From Betaproteobacteria bacterium HGW-Betaproteobacteria-9 (GTDB taxonomy: Bacteria > Pseudomonadota > Gammaproteobacteria > Burkholderiales > Burkholderiaceae_C), in contig PHCC01000012.1 of assembly GCA_002842215.1 (NCBI GenBank), positions 1-64,000 on the forward strand: a stretch of 64,000 bases of DNA. The letters are read 5' to 3'. A model generated the notes under the pieces. The model was not told the origin of the DNA. It did no database searches and saw nothing but the letters and a program-made list of their open reading frames with translations. The position numbers were made by a program, and so were the translations under genes. Positions 45,668 to 55,471 of this stretch are shown one piece after another (within the stretch, counting starts at the first letter, position 1; each line of letters opens with the position of its first letter).

Positions 45668-47419
45668 TCACGCCAGCGCTCGGGCCCGCGCTTCCTCCCG
45701 CAAGCGCAACACGCGGCGCTGCACCTTGCCGGTGGTGGTCATGGGCAGGGACTCGATGAACTCGATCTCCTTCGGGTACTCGTACGGTGCGAGCTTGCCC
45801 TTCACATGGGCCTGCAGCTCGGCCACCAGCCGCTGCTCGAACGCCGCGTCGCCCGCCGAGCGCCCGGGCTGTGCGGCAAGGTATTCCTGCGCCAGCACCA
45901 CATAGGCCTTGACCACCGCGCCGCGCTCGGCGTCGGGCTTGGGCACCACCGCGGCGTTGGCCACCGCCGGATGCTTGACCAGGCAGTTCTCAATCTCGCC
46001 CGGCCCGATGCGATAACCCGCGGCCTTGAACACGTCGTCGGCCCGGCCCTGGTACCAGAGGTAGCCCTCGGCATCGCGCACCGCCATGTCGCCGGTGCGG
46101 CACCAGCTGCTGGCCATGTCGCCGGTGAACTTGGCGCGCGTGGCGGACTCGTTCTTCCAGTAGCCGAGGAAAAAGATCGGGTCGGGATCGCCATGCACAT
46201 CCAGCCGGTGCACCGCCACGTCGCCCGGCGCACCGACCGGACACTCGTGGCCTTCGTCGTCGATCACCGCCACGCGGTGGCCGGGGTAGCCTTTGCCCAT
46301 CGACCCCGGCCTGGCTGGATACAAACGGGCGCAGTTGCCCACGATGTAGTTGATCTCGGTCTGACCGAACATCTCGTTGACCGTCACGCCCAGTTGTTTG
46401 CGGCAGTAGGCGAACACCGCGTCGCCCACGGCTTCACCCGCGCTCATGATGGCCTGCAACTGCACCCGGAACTGCTTTCGCGGCTGGGGAAAGGCTTTCA
46501 TCATGGCCTTGAGCGCGGTTGGAAACAGGAAGGTGTGCGTGACGCCGTGGCGCTCCATCAGCTCGAACGCGGCCTGCGGACTGAAGCGGCCGTTGAAGGC
46601 CACGATGGGGCGGCCGAAATACAGCGAGGGCAGCAGCGCGTCCATCAGGCCACCGGTCCAGGCCCAGTCGGCCGGCGACCAGAACACCGCCTGCGAAGGC
46701 TTGGCCGCATCGAAGGGATCAAAGCCGAACCAGTTCTGACTGCAGACAAAGCCCGTGAGGTTGCCGATGAGCGCGCGGTGTGGAATCAGCGCGCCCTTGG
46801 GGTTGCCGGTGGTGCCGCTGGTGTAGATCAGCACCGCGGCCTCGTCCGCCAAGGTGTCCACCGCCTTGAACCGCGATGGGGCCGAGGCCAGCAGGTCGGC
46901 CCACGCCAGCGCACCCGGCGCCGGTGCATCGACCGCGATCAGGGCGCGCAGCTGCGGGCACTGCCCGGCCACGGATTGCACCGCAGTCAGCGTGCTGGCA
47001 TCGCAGATCGCTGCCACGGCTTCGCTGTCCTGCAAGCGGAATTCCAGCGCTTCGGGGCCGAACAGTTGCGACAGCGGCATGCCCACCGCGCCCATCTGCA
47101 GCACGGCCATGTAGGCCACAGCGGTCTCGAAGCGCTGCGGCATCACGATGGCCACGCGGTCGCCGCGCTGCACGCCAAGCGCCGTCAGTGCGCTGGACAG
47201 GCGGTTCGCCTGCTGCTGCAGTTCGGCGTAGCTGTGTCGGCGGTCGGGCTGCCCGGGCGCGGTGGCGATCACCGCGGTCTGCTGCGCCGTGGCCGGATCG
47301 GCGGCCCAACGGCGCGAGCAGACGGCCGCCATGTTGAAGCGGCGGGGCACCTGCCAGCCAAAGCGGCTGTGCAGATCGGCGTAGTGGTCGGGGGTGTCGC
47401 TGGCTTGACGCTGGCGCAT
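45668..47419 (-). CDS. AMP-dependent acyl-CoA synthetase
   Basis: The start is taken at MRQRQASDTPDHY (583 residues). This ANL-superfamily enzyme has the P-loop-like motif LIYTSGTTGNPKGA near 194, NEMFGQTEINYIVG near 345, GYLWYQGRADDVFKAAGYRIGP near 446, and the C-terminal catalytic Lys in MTTTGKVQRRVLR. The overall sequence resembles medium-chain acyl-CoA synthetases. Its start abuts the divergent hydrolase gene. Confidence 0.9.
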   Translation of the reverse strand: MRQRQASDTPDHYADLHSRFGWQVPRRFNMAAVCSRRWAADPATAQQTAVIATAPGQPDRRHSYAELQQQANRLSSALTALGVQRGDRVAIVMPQRFETAVAYMAVLQMGAVGMPLSQLFGPEALEFRLQDSEAVAAICDASTLTAVQSVAGQCPQLRALIAVDAPAPGALAWADLLASAPSRFKAVDTLADEAAVLIYTSGTTGNPKGALIPHRALIGNLTGFVCSQNWFGFDPFDAAKPSQAVFWSPADWAWTGGLMDALLPSLYFGRPIVAFNGRFSPQAAFELMERHGVTHTFLFPTALKAMMKAFPQPRKQFRVQLQAIMSAGEAVGDAVFAYCRKQLGVTVNEMFGQTEINYIVGNCARLYPARPGSMGKGYPGHRVAVIDDEGHECPVGAPGDVAVHRLDVHGDPDPIFFLGYWKNESATRAKFTGDMASSWCRTGDMAVRDAEGYLWYQGRADDVFKAAGYRIGPGEIENCLVKHPAVANAAVVPKPDAERGAVVKAYVVLAQEYLAAQPGRSAGDAAFEQRLVAELQAHVKGKLAPYEYPKEIEFIESLPMTTTGKVQRRVLRLREEARARALA

Positions 47420-47444
47420 GAAGGGTCTCCGTCTCGTCTTTATG

Positions 47445-48362
47445 ATGAATCGAATGTACCAAGCCCTGAAAGCCTCGCGCAGCACGTTTGTGCCGATCCG
47501 CCACCTGTCCTACCACGTGCGTCAGTGGGGTGAACCGGTGCCCGGACAGGCGCCGCTGGTGCTGGTGCACGGCTGGATGGACGTGGCCGCGTCATGGCAG
47601 TTCATGGTGGACGCGCTGAAGGCCGATCGCTGGATCATCGCGCCCGACTGGCGGGGCTTCGGACTGACACGCAGTGGTGATCCGAAGCCCGACAGCTACT
47701 GGTTCCCCGACTACCTGGCCGACCTCGATGCCCTGCTCGACCACTTCGCGGGCGAACAGCCGGTCGATCTGGTCGGCCACAGCATGGGCGGCAACGTGGT
47801 CATGATGTATGGCGGCGTGCGGCCGCAGCGCATCCGCCGGCTGGTCAACCTTGAAGGCTTTGGCCTGCCTGCCACGCGCCCGGCCCAGGCGCCCGAGCGC
47901 TACGCCAAGTGGATGGACGAGATCAAGGCCCTGCACCGCAGCGAGATGGACCTCAAGGGCTACGACTCGGCGGACGGCGTGGCCCGGCGCCTGATGAAAA
48001 CCAACCCGCGGCTGCCGCAAGGCAAGGCCGACTGGCTGGCGCAGCACTGGGCCGCCCCCGATGCCCAGGGTCGCTGGCAGATCCTCGGGGATGTGGCCCA
48101 CAAGGTGATCAGCGCCCACCTCTACCAGGTGGAAGAAGCGCTGGCGATCTACCGCCGCATCAGCGCGCCGGTGCTCAGCGTGACCGCGAGCGACGACAGC
48201 CTGGGCCAGTGGTGGAAGGGCCAGTTCACGCTGGCGCAATACCTGGAGCGCCTGCAGGCGGTGCCCCACCTGCAGAGCGCCGTGGTTCAGGACGCGGCCC
48301 ACATGCTGCACCACGACCAGCCGGAAGAACTCGCCCGGCTGATCGAGAATTTCCTGATCTGA
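47445..48362 (+). CDS. Alpha/beta hydrolase
   Basis: The start is uncertain (47418, 47445 or 47454). The protein has about 305 residues, with PLVLVHGWMDVAASWQF near 30, the nucleophile Ser in LVGHSMGGNVVMMYG near 110, a late Asp (SVTASDDSLG) and the His in QDAAHMLHHDQPEEL. It is divergent from the acyl-CoA synthetase, and the two may share a promoter region. The substrate is unknown. Confidence 0.85.
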   Translation: MNRMYQALKASRSTFVPIRHLSYHVRQWGEPVPGQAPLVLVHGWMDVAASWQFMVDALKADRWIIAPDWRGFGLTRSGDPKPDSYWFPDYLADLDALLDHFAGEQPVDLVGHSMGGNVVMMYGGVRPQRIRRLVNLEGFGLPATRPAQAPERYAKWMDEIKALHRSEMDLKGYDSADGVARRLMKTNPRLPQGKADWLAQHWAAPDAQGRWQILGDVAHKVISAHLYQVEEALAIYRRISAPVLSVTASDDSLGQWWKGQFTLAQYLERLQAVPHLQSAVVQDAAHMLHHDQPEELARLIENFLI

Positions 48363-48484
48363 GGCGATGACGGGACCGTCCGTACCAGAGGGCGGCGGAC
48401 ATGAGAAAATCGGAGATTGTGTCAACGGCGGCTTTCTGCCTGTCCGGCTGATTCCCATCCCCGAATTCCGATTGAGGCCCCATC

Positions 48485-49589
48485 ATGGAAGCAGAACGCG
48501 TCAACACCATCCGTAGCCAGCTCGAAGACCTGACCACCCGCGTGGTCGAGTTACGGAGGTATCTTTGACTACGATGCCAAAGCATCCAAACTGAAAGAAG
48601 TCGAATCCGCGCTGGAAGACCCGACGGTCTGGAACGACCCCAAGCGCGCCCAGGACCTGGGGCGTGAGAAGAAATCGCTCGAAGACGTGGTACACGTGCT
48701 GGACCGCCTCACCGGTGAGCTGTCCGACAACACCGAGCTGTTCGAGATGTCGAGCGAAGACGGCGACGACGCTGGGCTGATCACCATCGAAGACGAGGCC
48801 GCCAAGGTCGCGGTCGAGGTGGAAAAGCTCGAATTCCGCCGCATGTTCAACAACCCGGCCGATCCGCTGAACTGCTTCCTGGACATCCAGGCCGGCGCTG
48901 GCGGCACCGAGGCCTGTGACTGGGCCAGCATGCTGCTGCGCCAGTACCTGAAGTACTGCGAGCGCAAGGGCTTCACGACCACCATCGAAGACGAGACCGC
49001 GGGCGACACCGCCGGCATCAAGGGCGCCACGATCAAGATCGAGGGCGACTACGCCTTCGGCCTGCTGCGCACCGAAACCGGTGTGCACCGCCTGGTGCGC
49101 AAGAGCCCGTTCGACAGCTCGGGCGGTCGCCACACCTCGTTCGCTTCGGTGTTCGTGTACCCCGAGATCGACGACTCGATCGAGATCAACATCAACCCGG
49201 CCGACGTGCGTACCGACACCTTCCGCGCCTCCGGCGCGGGCGGCCAGCACATCAACAAGACCGATTCGGCCGTGCGCCTGACGCACATCCCCACCGGCAT
49301 CGTGGTGCAGTGCCAGGACGGCCGCAGCCAGCACAGCAACCGCGACGTGGCGTGGAAACGCCTGCGCTCGCGCCTGTACGACTTCGAGTTGCGCAAGCAG
49401 CAGGAAGAGCAGCAGAAGCTGGAAGACACCAAGACCGACGTGGGCTGGGGCCACCAGATCCGCAGCTACGTGCTGGACAACAGCCGCATCAAGGACCTGC
49501 GCACCAACGTCGAAATTTCGGCCACGCAGAAAGTGCTGGACGGCGACCTCGACGCCTTCATCGAAGCGTCTCTCAAACAAGGAGTCTGA
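48485..49589 (+). CDS. prfB: Peptide chain release factor 2, programmed +1 frameshift
   Basis: Translation starts at the ATG at 48485 and runs 27 codons to a UGA at 48566-48568, in the context CTT TGA C. A GGAGG-like sequence lies just upstream (CGGAGGTATCTTTGAC). A +1 shift continues as [14 protein letters not shown]..., giving about 367 residues. RF2 recognises UAA/UGA; the SPF motif ([13 protein letters not shown]) and GGQ motif ([16 protein letters not shown]) are present. The frameshift autoregulates RF2 level, and here the signal is intact. The ORF track only shows the second frame. Confidence 0.97.
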
Positions 49590-49591
49590 GC

Positions 49592-52288
49592 ATGAGTTCA
49601 CTGCGTGAAGGCCCCACCACCGTCGTCCGCCGGGAAGACTACACCGCCCCCGCCTACTGGATCGACACCGTCGATCTGAGCTTCGACCTCGACCCGGCCA
49701 AGACCCGGGTGCTCAACAAGATGCGCCTGCGCCGCAACCCGGACGTGGCCGCGCAGGCGCTGCGGCTCGATGGCGAAGACCTGAACCTGGCGCGCGTGCT
49801 GGTCAACGGCGCGGGCTGCTCCTTCAAGATGGACGGCAACCAGCTGGTGTTGGAAAACCTGCCCGACGGCGACGCGCCGATCGAGCTCGAAATTTTCACC
49901 ACCTGCGCGCCCGAGAAGAACACCCAGCTCATGGGCCTCTACGTGAGCCAGGGCACGTTCTTCACGCAGTGCGAGGCCGAAGGCTTCCGCCGCATCACGT
50001 ATTTCCTCGACCGTCCGGACGTGATGGCCAGCTACACCGTCACGCTGCGCGCCGACAAGAAGCGCTACCCGGTGCTGCTGTCCAACGGCAACCTGGTCGA
50101 AGAAGGCGCGCTGCCCGACGGTCGCCATTTCGCCAAATGGGTCGACCCGCACAAGAAGCCCTGCTACCTGTTTGCACTCGTGGCCGGCCAGCTGGTGGCG
50201 CGCGAGCAGCGCATCACCGCGCGCAGCGGCAGCAACCACCTGCTGCAGGTCTTCGTGCGCCCCGGCGACATGGACAAGACCGAACACGCGATGAACTCGC
50301 TGATCGCCAGCGTGATCTGGGACGAAGCCCGCTTCGGCCTGCCGCTCGATCTGGAGCGCTTCATGATCGTCGCCACCAGCGACTTCAACATGGGTGCGAT
50401 GGAGAACAAGGGCCTCAACATCTTCAACACCAAGTACGTGCTGGCCAACAGCGCCACCGCGACCGACACCGACTTCGCCAACATCGAGTCGGTCGTGGGC
50501 CACGAATACTTCCACAACTGGACCGGCAACCGCGTCACCTGCCGCGACTGGTTCCAGCTCTCGCTGAAAGAAGGCCTGACGGTCTTCCGCGACCAGGAAT
50601 TCAGCATGGACCTGTGCGCCGAAGCGTCGGCGCGCGCGGTCAAGCGCATTGAAGACGTGCGCGTGCTGCGCACCGCGCAGTTCCCTGAAGACGCCGGCCC
50701 GATGGCGCACCCCGTGCGGCCCGACAGCTACGTCGAGATCAACAACTTCTACACCGTCACGGTCTACGAAAAAGGCGCCGAGGTCGTGCGCATGATGCAG
50801 ACCCTGGTGGGGCGAGCTGGTTTCGCCGCGGGCATGAAGCTGTACTTCGAACGCCACGACGGCAGCGCCGTCACCTGCGACGACTTTGCGCAGTCCATGG
50901 CCGACGCCAACCCGGACAGCGACCTGGCCCGCCTGCTGCCGCAGTTCAAGCGCTGGTACAGCCAGGCCGGCACGCCGCTGGTGCAGGCCCGCGGGGTGTA
51001 CGACGCGGCCGCGCGCAGCTACACGCTCACGCTCACGCAAAGCTGCGCTCCCACGCCCGGCCAGGCAGCGAAAGAGCCGTTCGTGATCCCGGTCGCCATC
51101 GGCCTGCTCGACGCCCAGGGCAACCAACTGCCGCTGCAGCTCGCCCACTGGACCCAGCCCGAAACCGGCACGCGCACGTTTGTGCTGACGCAGGACAGCG
51201 AGAGCTTCACCTTCGTCAACGTGGACGCCGAACCCGTGCCCTCAATCCTGCGCGGCTTCTCGGCGCCGGTGGTGCTGGACGCCGAATACAGCGACGCGCA
51301 GCTGCTGAGCCTGCTGGCCCACGACACCGACGCCTTCAACCGCTGGGAAGCCGGCCAGCGACTGGCGCTGCGCCGCGCACTCGCTGCCATCCGCGCCGAA
51401 GGCCCGGTGCCGCACGAGCCGCTGGACAGCGCTTACCTCGGCGCCATGCGCGACGTGCTGCGCCACCCCTCGCTGGACGCCGCGTTCAAGGAACTCGTGC
51501 TCACGCTGCCGGGCGAAACCTACATCGCCGAGCAGCTCGACGTGGTGGACCCGCAGCGCATCCACGCGGTGCGCGAGACCATGCGCGAGCAGCTCGCCGA
51601 AGCCCTGCTCGACGACTGGGCCTGGGCCTATGAGACCCACAAGGACAACGGCGCCTACCGCCCCGACCCGCTGAGCACCGGGCGCCGCGCCCTGGCCGGC
51701 ATGGCCCTGACCATGCTCTGTCTGGCCGCGAGAGAAACCGGCGATGCGGTCTGGCCCGGCAAGGCCTATCAGCGCTTCAAGGACGCCGGCAACATGACCG
51801 ACCGCTTCAACGCGCTCTCGGCCCTGGTGGTCAGCGGCCAGCCGCTGGCGCAGGACGCACTCGCCCGCTTCCACGCCATCTTCAGCAACGAAGCCCTGGT
51901 GATCGACAAGTGGTTTGCCCTGCAGGCCGGCGCGCCCGACCGCGGTGGCAATGTATTGCCCGCCGTGCGCCAGCTGCTGAACCACCCGGACTTCAACCTC
52001 AAGAACCCCAACCGCGCACGCAGCGTGATCTTCAGCTACTGCAACGCCAACCCGGGTGCCTTCCACCGCAACGATGCATCGGGCTATGTGTTCTGGCGCG
52101 AGCGCGTGATCGAACTCGACGCCTTCAACCCGCAGGTCGCTGCCCGCCTCGCGCGCGCGCTGGACCGCTGGAAGAAGCTCGCCGAACCCTACCGCAGCGC
52201 CGCGCGCGAAGCCATCGCCCGCGTGGCGGCCAAGCCCGATCTGAGCAACGACGTGCGCGAGGTCGTCACCCGCGCCCTCGCTGAATGA
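49592..52288 (+). CDS. pepN: Aminopeptidase N
   Basis: The start is at [14 protein letters not shown] (898 residues), 2 bases after the prfB stop; the longer ORF is an artefact of the prfB overlap. This family M1 zinc metallopeptidase has the exopeptidase motif [11 protein letters not shown] near 270 and the zinc site [16 protein letters not shown] near 302, with the later Glu in [15 protein letters not shown]. The length is typical of E. coli-type PepN. Confidence 0.96.
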   Translation: MSSLREGPTTVVRREDYTAPAYWIDTVDLSFDLDPAKTRVLNKMRLRRNPDVAAQALRLDGEDLNLARVLVNGAGCSFKMDGNQLVLENLPDGDAPIELEIFTTCAPEKNTQLMGLYVSQGTFFTQCEAEGFRRITYFLDRPDVMASYTVTLRADKKRYPVLLSNGNLVEEGALPDGRHFAKWVDPHKKPCYLFALVAGQLVAREQRITARSGSNHLLQVFVRPGDMDKTEHAMNSLIASVIWDEARFGLPLDLERFMIVATSDFNMGAMENKGLNIFNTKYVLANSATATDTDFANIESVVGHEYFHNWTGNRVTCRDWFQLSLKEGLTVFRDQEFSMDLCAEASARAVKRIEDVRVLRTAQFPEDAGPMAHPVRPDSYVEINNFYTVTVYEKGAEVVRMMQTLVGRAGFAAGMKLYFERHDGSAVTCDDFAQSMADANPDSDLARLLPQFKRWYSQAGTPLVQARGVYDAAARSYTLTLTQSCAPTPGQAAKEPFVIPVAIGLLDAQGNQLPLQLAHWTQPETGTRTFVLTQDSESFTFVNVDAEPVPSILRGFSAPVVLDAEYSDAQLLSLLAHDTDAFNRWEAGQRLALRRALAAIRAEGPVPHEPLDSAYLGAMRDVLRHPSLDAAFKELVLTLPGETYIAEQLDVVDPQRIHAVRETMREQLAEALLDDWAWAYETHKDNGAYRPDPLSTGRRALAGMALTMLCLAARETGDAVWPGKAYQRFKDAGNMTDRFNALSALVVSGQPLAQDALARFHAIFSNEALVIDKWFALQAGAPDRGGNVLPAVRQLLNHPDFNLKNPNRARSVIFSYCNANPGAFHRNDASGYVFWRERVIELDAFNPQVAARLARALDRWKKLAEPYRSAAREAIARVAAKPDLSNDVREVVTRALAE

Positions 52289-52317
52289 ACCTGACAAAAC
52301 CAGCAACGGAGGAAACC

Positions 52318-53337
52318 TTGACCAAACGCATTTCCCTGACCCGCTACCTCGTCGAACAACAGCGTGTCGACGGCCACATTCCCGGTGACCTGCGCCTGCT
52401 GCTGGAGGTGGTGGCCCGCTCGTGCAAGAGCATCAGCCAGGCCGTCAACAAGGGCGATCTGGGCGGCATCCTTGGCGCTGCCGAGACCGAAAACGTGCAG
52501 GGCGAGGTGCAGAAGCAGCTCGACATCATCGCCAACGAGGTGCTGATCGAAGCCAACGAATGGGGCGGCCATCTCGCCGCCATGGCCAGCGAAGAGATGG
52601 ACAGCATCTATGTGGTGCCCAACCGCTTCCCGCAGGGCGAATACCTGCTGATGTTCGACCCGCTCGATGGATCGTCCAACATCGACGTCAACGTGTCCAT
52701 CGGCACCATCTTTTCGGTGCTCAAGAAGGGCAACGACGACCCCAACACCATCGAACCCGTCAGCGAGCAGGATTTCCTGCAACCGGGCACCCAGCAGGTG
52801 GCCGCTGGCTACTGCGTCTACGGCCCGCAGACCACCCTGGTGCTCACCGTGGGCGACGGCGTGGCCATGTTCACCCTCGACCGCGAACAGGGCTCGTTCG
52901 TGCTCACCCGGGAGAACGTTCAGATCCCGGTCGACACCAAGGAGTTTGCCGTCAACATGAGCAACATGCGCCACTGGGCCGAACCCGTGAAGCGCTATGT
53001 GGACGAATGCCTGGCCGGCAAGGAAGGGCCCCGCGGCAAGGACTTCAACATGCGCTGGGTCGCCTCCATGGTCGCCGACGTGCACCGCATCCTCACGCGC
53101 GGCGGCGTCTTCCTGTACCCCTGGGACAAGCGCGAACCCGAGAAGCCAGGCAAGCTGCGCCTGATGTACGAAGCCAATCCCATGAGCTGGCTGATCGAAC
53201 AGGCGGGCGGCGCCGCCACCAACGGCCACCAGCGCATCCTCGACATCCAGCCGACCAAGCTGCACGAACGCGTCAGCGTGATGCTGGGCTCAAAGAACGA
53301 AGTCGACCGCCTGACCAGCTACCACAGCACGCTATAA
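52318..53337 (+). CDS. fbp: Fructose-1,6-bisphosphatase class I
   Basis: Two starts are possible. The TTG at 52318 is preceded by a strong GGAGG at ideal spacing and gives a 339-residue protein beginning [15 protein letters not shown]. The ATG at 52285 overlaps the pepN stop. I prefer the TTG. The metal- and substrate-binding motif [20 protein letters not shown] is intact, as is the segment GGVFLYPWD. It hydrolyses fructose-1,6-bisphosphate in gluconeogenesis or the Calvin cycle. Confidence 0.95.
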   Translation: MTKRISLTRYLVEQQRVDGHIPGDLRLLLEVVARSCKSISQAVNKGDLGGILGAAETENVQGEVQKQLDIIANEVLIEANEWGGHLAAMASEEMDSIYVVPNRFPQGEYLLMFDPLDGSSNIDVNVSIGTIFSVLKKGNDDPNTIEPVSEQDFLQPGTQQVAAGYCVYGPQTTLVLTVGDGVAMFTLDREQGSFVLTRENVQIPVDTKEFAVNMSNMRHWAEPVKRYVDECLAGKEGPRGKDFNMRWVASMVADVHRILTRGGVFLYPWDKREPEKPGKLRLMYEANPMSWLIEQAGGAATNGHQRILDIQPTKLHERVSVMLGSKNEVDRLTSYHSTL

Positions 53338-53350
53338 TCTTGGGCTACAA

Positions 53351-53426
53351 GCCGGTGTAGCTCAGTCGGTAGAGCAGCTCATTCGTAATGAGAAGGTCGG
53401 GTGTTCGATTCATCTCTCCGGCACCA
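53351..53426 (+). tRNA. tRNA-Thr (CGT)
   Basis: The sequence starts GCCGGTGTAGCTCAGTCGG, has anticodon CGT in CATTCGTAATG, a TTCGATT T-loop and an encoded CCA. It matches bacterial tRNA-Thr(CGT) in D and anticodon arms. One acceptor pair (position 6 with 67) is T-T, and the T stem has several G-T pairs. Confidence 0.93.
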
Positions 53427-53438
53427 AGTAAACAAAGG

Positions 53439-53472
53439 AAAGCCCGCTATCTGAACGATAGCGGGCTTTTTC
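53439..53472. terminator. Strong terminator between tRNA-Thr and nifQ
   Basis: The stem AAAGCCCGCTATC/GATAGCGGGCTTT with a 5-base loop is followed by T-rich sequence on the plus strand and weaker T-rich sequence on the minus strand. It can stop both the tRNA-Thr transcript and the nif operon arriving from the right. Confidence 0.88.
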
Positions 53473-53511
53473 TTTGGATGCTGCATGTAGGCCATTTGTA
53501 AGCCAGTTGCC

Positions 53512-53955
53512 TCAAACCCTTTGTGCATCTCCGGGTTTGGCGAGCACCACCATCGGCGTATTTTCAGGCCCAAAACACGCGCTGTATTCGGAGCAGGCCT
53601 CGCAGGTGGGTGAGCGGCAGATCGACAGCTCTTCGCGCAGGCAGAGCTGTTTGTAGAGAAACTTCTTCCACCGCATGTGTTGCGTGTTGCGAGCCGCAAG
53701 GGCCGGAAACCAGTGGGCGATCAGCTGCGACAGGGCCTCGCGCGAGGGCAGGCCCATGTCTTGCCACAGGTGCCCATCGCCCAGCGTGGCGCAGGCCATG
53801 GCCCACGACACCTGGCGCAGCTCGTCGGCCGGGCCGACCGCCATGTCGGCGTGCTCCAGCAGCAGGCTCAAGACGTCGTCGACCTCATCGCGCCGGCGTT
53901 GCATGCGTTCTGCCAGTGCGCGCCAGTCGGGTCGGGGGGTGGCCAGCTCGGGCAT
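53512..53955 (-). CDS. nifQ: Nitrogen fixation protein NifQ
   Basis: This 147-residue protein ends with the NifQ signature: LAARNTQHMRWKKFLYKQLCLREELSICRSPTCEACSEYSACFGPE. The four Cys form C-x4-C-x2-C-x5-C, which binds an iron-sulfur (Mo-Fe-S) cluster. NifQ delivers molybdenum to NifEN/NifH for FeMo-cofactor synthesis. It is slightly short at the N-terminus compared with typical members. It is the last gene of the minus-strand nif run. Confidence 0.93.
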   Translation of the reverse strand: MPELATPRPDWRALAERMQRRRDEVDDVLSLLLEHADMAVGPADELRQVSWAMACATLGDGHLWQDMGLPSREALSQLIAHWFPALAARNTQHMRWKKFLYKQLCLREELSICRSPTCEACSEYSACFGPENTPMVVLAKPGDAQRV

Positions 53956-53961
53956 GGGAGT

Positions 53962-54273
53962 TCAGGCCGGTGCGGCGGCGTGCGTGTAGCACTTCTTCGG
54001 GCAGATCTTCGAGCAGGCGGTGCAACCGATGCACAGCGCCTGGTGCGCGATGGTCATGACCTTCTTCTCGTATTCCTCGTCGTCGTCATCGTCGTCGAGG
54101 TTGACCGAGATGCGCTCGCCTTCGTCGGTCAGGCCCACGAGTTCGAGCACGCCGCGCGGGCAGACCTTGAAGCAGCGGCCGCAGCCGATGCATTTGTCTT
54201 CGTCCAGTGCGGCGACAAAGGACGGCGTCCAGGTGGCGCCGCTGGGCAGGGTGACGCTGAAATGTTCGCTCAT
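53962..54273 (-). CDS. fdxB: Ferredoxin III, nif-specific
   Basis: The start is taken at MSEHFSVTLPSGATW (103 residues). Two ferredoxin motifs are visible, CIGCGRCFKVCPRG near 29 and CIGCTACSKICPKKC near 82, suggesting two [4Fe-4S] clusters. An Asp-rich insert (LDDDDDDEEYEKK) separates them, which is typical of nif-specific ferredoxin III. It likely supplies electrons to nitrogenase or cofactor assembly. Confidence 0.92.
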   Translation of the reverse strand: MSEHFSVTLPSGATWTPSFVAALDEDKCIGCGRCFKVCPRGVLELVGLTDEGERISVNLDDDDDDEEYEKKVMTIAHQALCIGCTACSKICPKKCYTHAAAPA

Positions 54274-54284
54274 GCCGTTCTCCT

Positions 54285-54488
54285 TCAGCTCTCGGCCGCC
54301 GCGGCGACGGCCTTGCGCAAGTCCATCAGCGTGGCGTGGGTGTCGTGGCAACGCTGGGCCACCGAGAGGATGTTCTCCCAATTGGTGGGCAGGTCCTCGG
54401 ACAGGTCGTGCAGGTCCATCTTGGCCTGCGTGGCCTGGGCATTCGCCTTCTTCAGGCGCGCCTTGAGTTCGTCGGCTTCGGTGCTCAT
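54285..54488 (-). CDS. DUF683/CCE_0567-family nif protein
   Basis: This 67-residue helical protein (MSTEADELKARLKKANAQATQAKMDLHDLSEDLPTNWENI...) matches the small DUF683/CCE_0567 proteins encoded after the NifX-associated gene in many nif clusters. A His-containing helix (HDTHATLMDL) may bind metal. The exact role is not known. It lies 2 bases from the DUF269 gene, so it is cotranscribed. Confidence 0.85.
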   Translation of the reverse strand: MSTEADELKARLKKANAQATQAKMDLHDLSEDLPTNWENILSVAQRCHDTHATLMDLRKAVAAAAES

Positions 54489-54490
54489 GG

Positions 54491-54979
54491 TCAGGCTCCG
54501 TATTGCGCCACGGCAGGAAACTCGCGAATCATCGCGACCGCTTCGGTCAGGAACTTGCTGCCGGCGTCGGACAGTTTGGCCAGCGAGGGGAAGCCGAAAC
54601 GGTGCACGTCGCGCAGCTGCTTGTTGACCACCACCAGGCGGCCGGCGATCAGCACCATGCGGCCAAAACCTTCGTGGCTCATCTTCATCATGGGCGAGAC
54701 CATCTGGCCGGTCTCGCGCTCGATCGCGACCGCGATGGCGTTGTAGAAGATCTCCAGGTGCCACAGGGTCTCAGGGTCCGGGTCGCCCAGGATGGGCAGG
54801 GCGCGGCGCTCTTCGGCGGTGTGGATGAAGGGCTTGAGCAGTTGCAGGTCGGTCTTGCCTTCCCAGCTGCCGTGCGTGTCCTGCGCGCGCATCTGTTTGA
54901 TCAGCTGCTGCACAAAGGGCGTGGTGAGAAAGGTCTCGTCGCTCTCGAGTGCGAGTTCGGGGGTGGCGGTGTTGTTCAT
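54491..54979 (-). CDS. NifX-associated nitrogen fixation protein (DUF269)
   Basis: This 162-residue protein has the DUF269 pattern: [33 protein letters not shown], then [28 protein letters not shown] and [31 protein letters not shown]. The gene normally follows nifX in diazotrophs. Its biochemical role is unsettled; a part in FeMo-cofactor trafficking is presumed from linkage. Confidence 0.92.
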   Translation of the reverse strand: MNNTATPELALESDETFLTTPFVQQLIKQMRAQDTHGSWEGKTDLQLLKPFIHTAEERRALPILGDPDPETLWHLEIFYNAIAVAIERETGQMVSPMMKMSHEGFGRMVLIAGRLVVVNKQLRDVHRFGFPSLAKLSDAGSKFLTEAVAMIREFPAVAQYGA

Positions 54980-55041
54980 TGGATTTCCTTCGCCCTACGG
55001 GCTGCGGTGCGAGCTTGCTTGGGAACGGCCCGGCGCGGCGC

Positions 55042-55452
55042 TCATGGGGTGACCTCGTCGTCTTCAAAATCGAATGCGGGCTCGTTGTCCTTGGCCAGGG
55101 CCTTGCGCAGCCAGGGCGGCGGCGTGCCTTGCAGCACGGTCTGCAGCTTGTCCAGGATCTCGGTGATGTTCTCGGGCTGTGGCACCTTGATCGGGTGGAT
55201 CTTCATGGCCACGACGCGCGCCGCGCCCGAGCCGCCGATGGCGGCCACGTACACGATGGCGCAGTCCTTGATGGCTTCGAGCTTGGGCGCGAGCTTGTCC
55301 TCGTCGCCGTCTTCTTCGAGCTTGTCGCCGAATTCGAAGCTCTCGACAAAGTGGTGGCCGGCGGCCGAAATCTCGTAGACATCAATGCTCTTGGCCCAGC
55401 CGAAGTGCGCGTCGACGCGCTCCTTGTCCTGGGTGGCGAAGGCGATCTTCAT
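55042..55452 (-). CDS. nifX: Nitrogen fixation protein NifX
   Basis: This 136-residue protein belongs to the dinitrogenase iron-molybdenum cofactor-binding family: MKIAFATQDKERVDAHFGWAKSIDVYEIS at the start and CAIVYVAAIGGSGAARVVAMKIHPIKV in the middle. NifX carries FeMo-co precursors between NifB and NifEN. Its C-terminal tail is acidic. It follows nifN by 19 bases. Confidence 0.95.
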   Translation of the reverse strand: MKIAFATQDKERVDAHFGWAKSIDVYEISAAGHHFVESFEFGDKLEEDGDEDKLAPKLEAIKDCAIVYVAAIGGSGAARVVAMKIHPIKVPQPENITEILDKLQTVLQGTPPPWLRKALAKDNEPAFDFEDDEVTP

Positions 55453-55471
55453 GAGAGTTCTCCTTGGTGGG

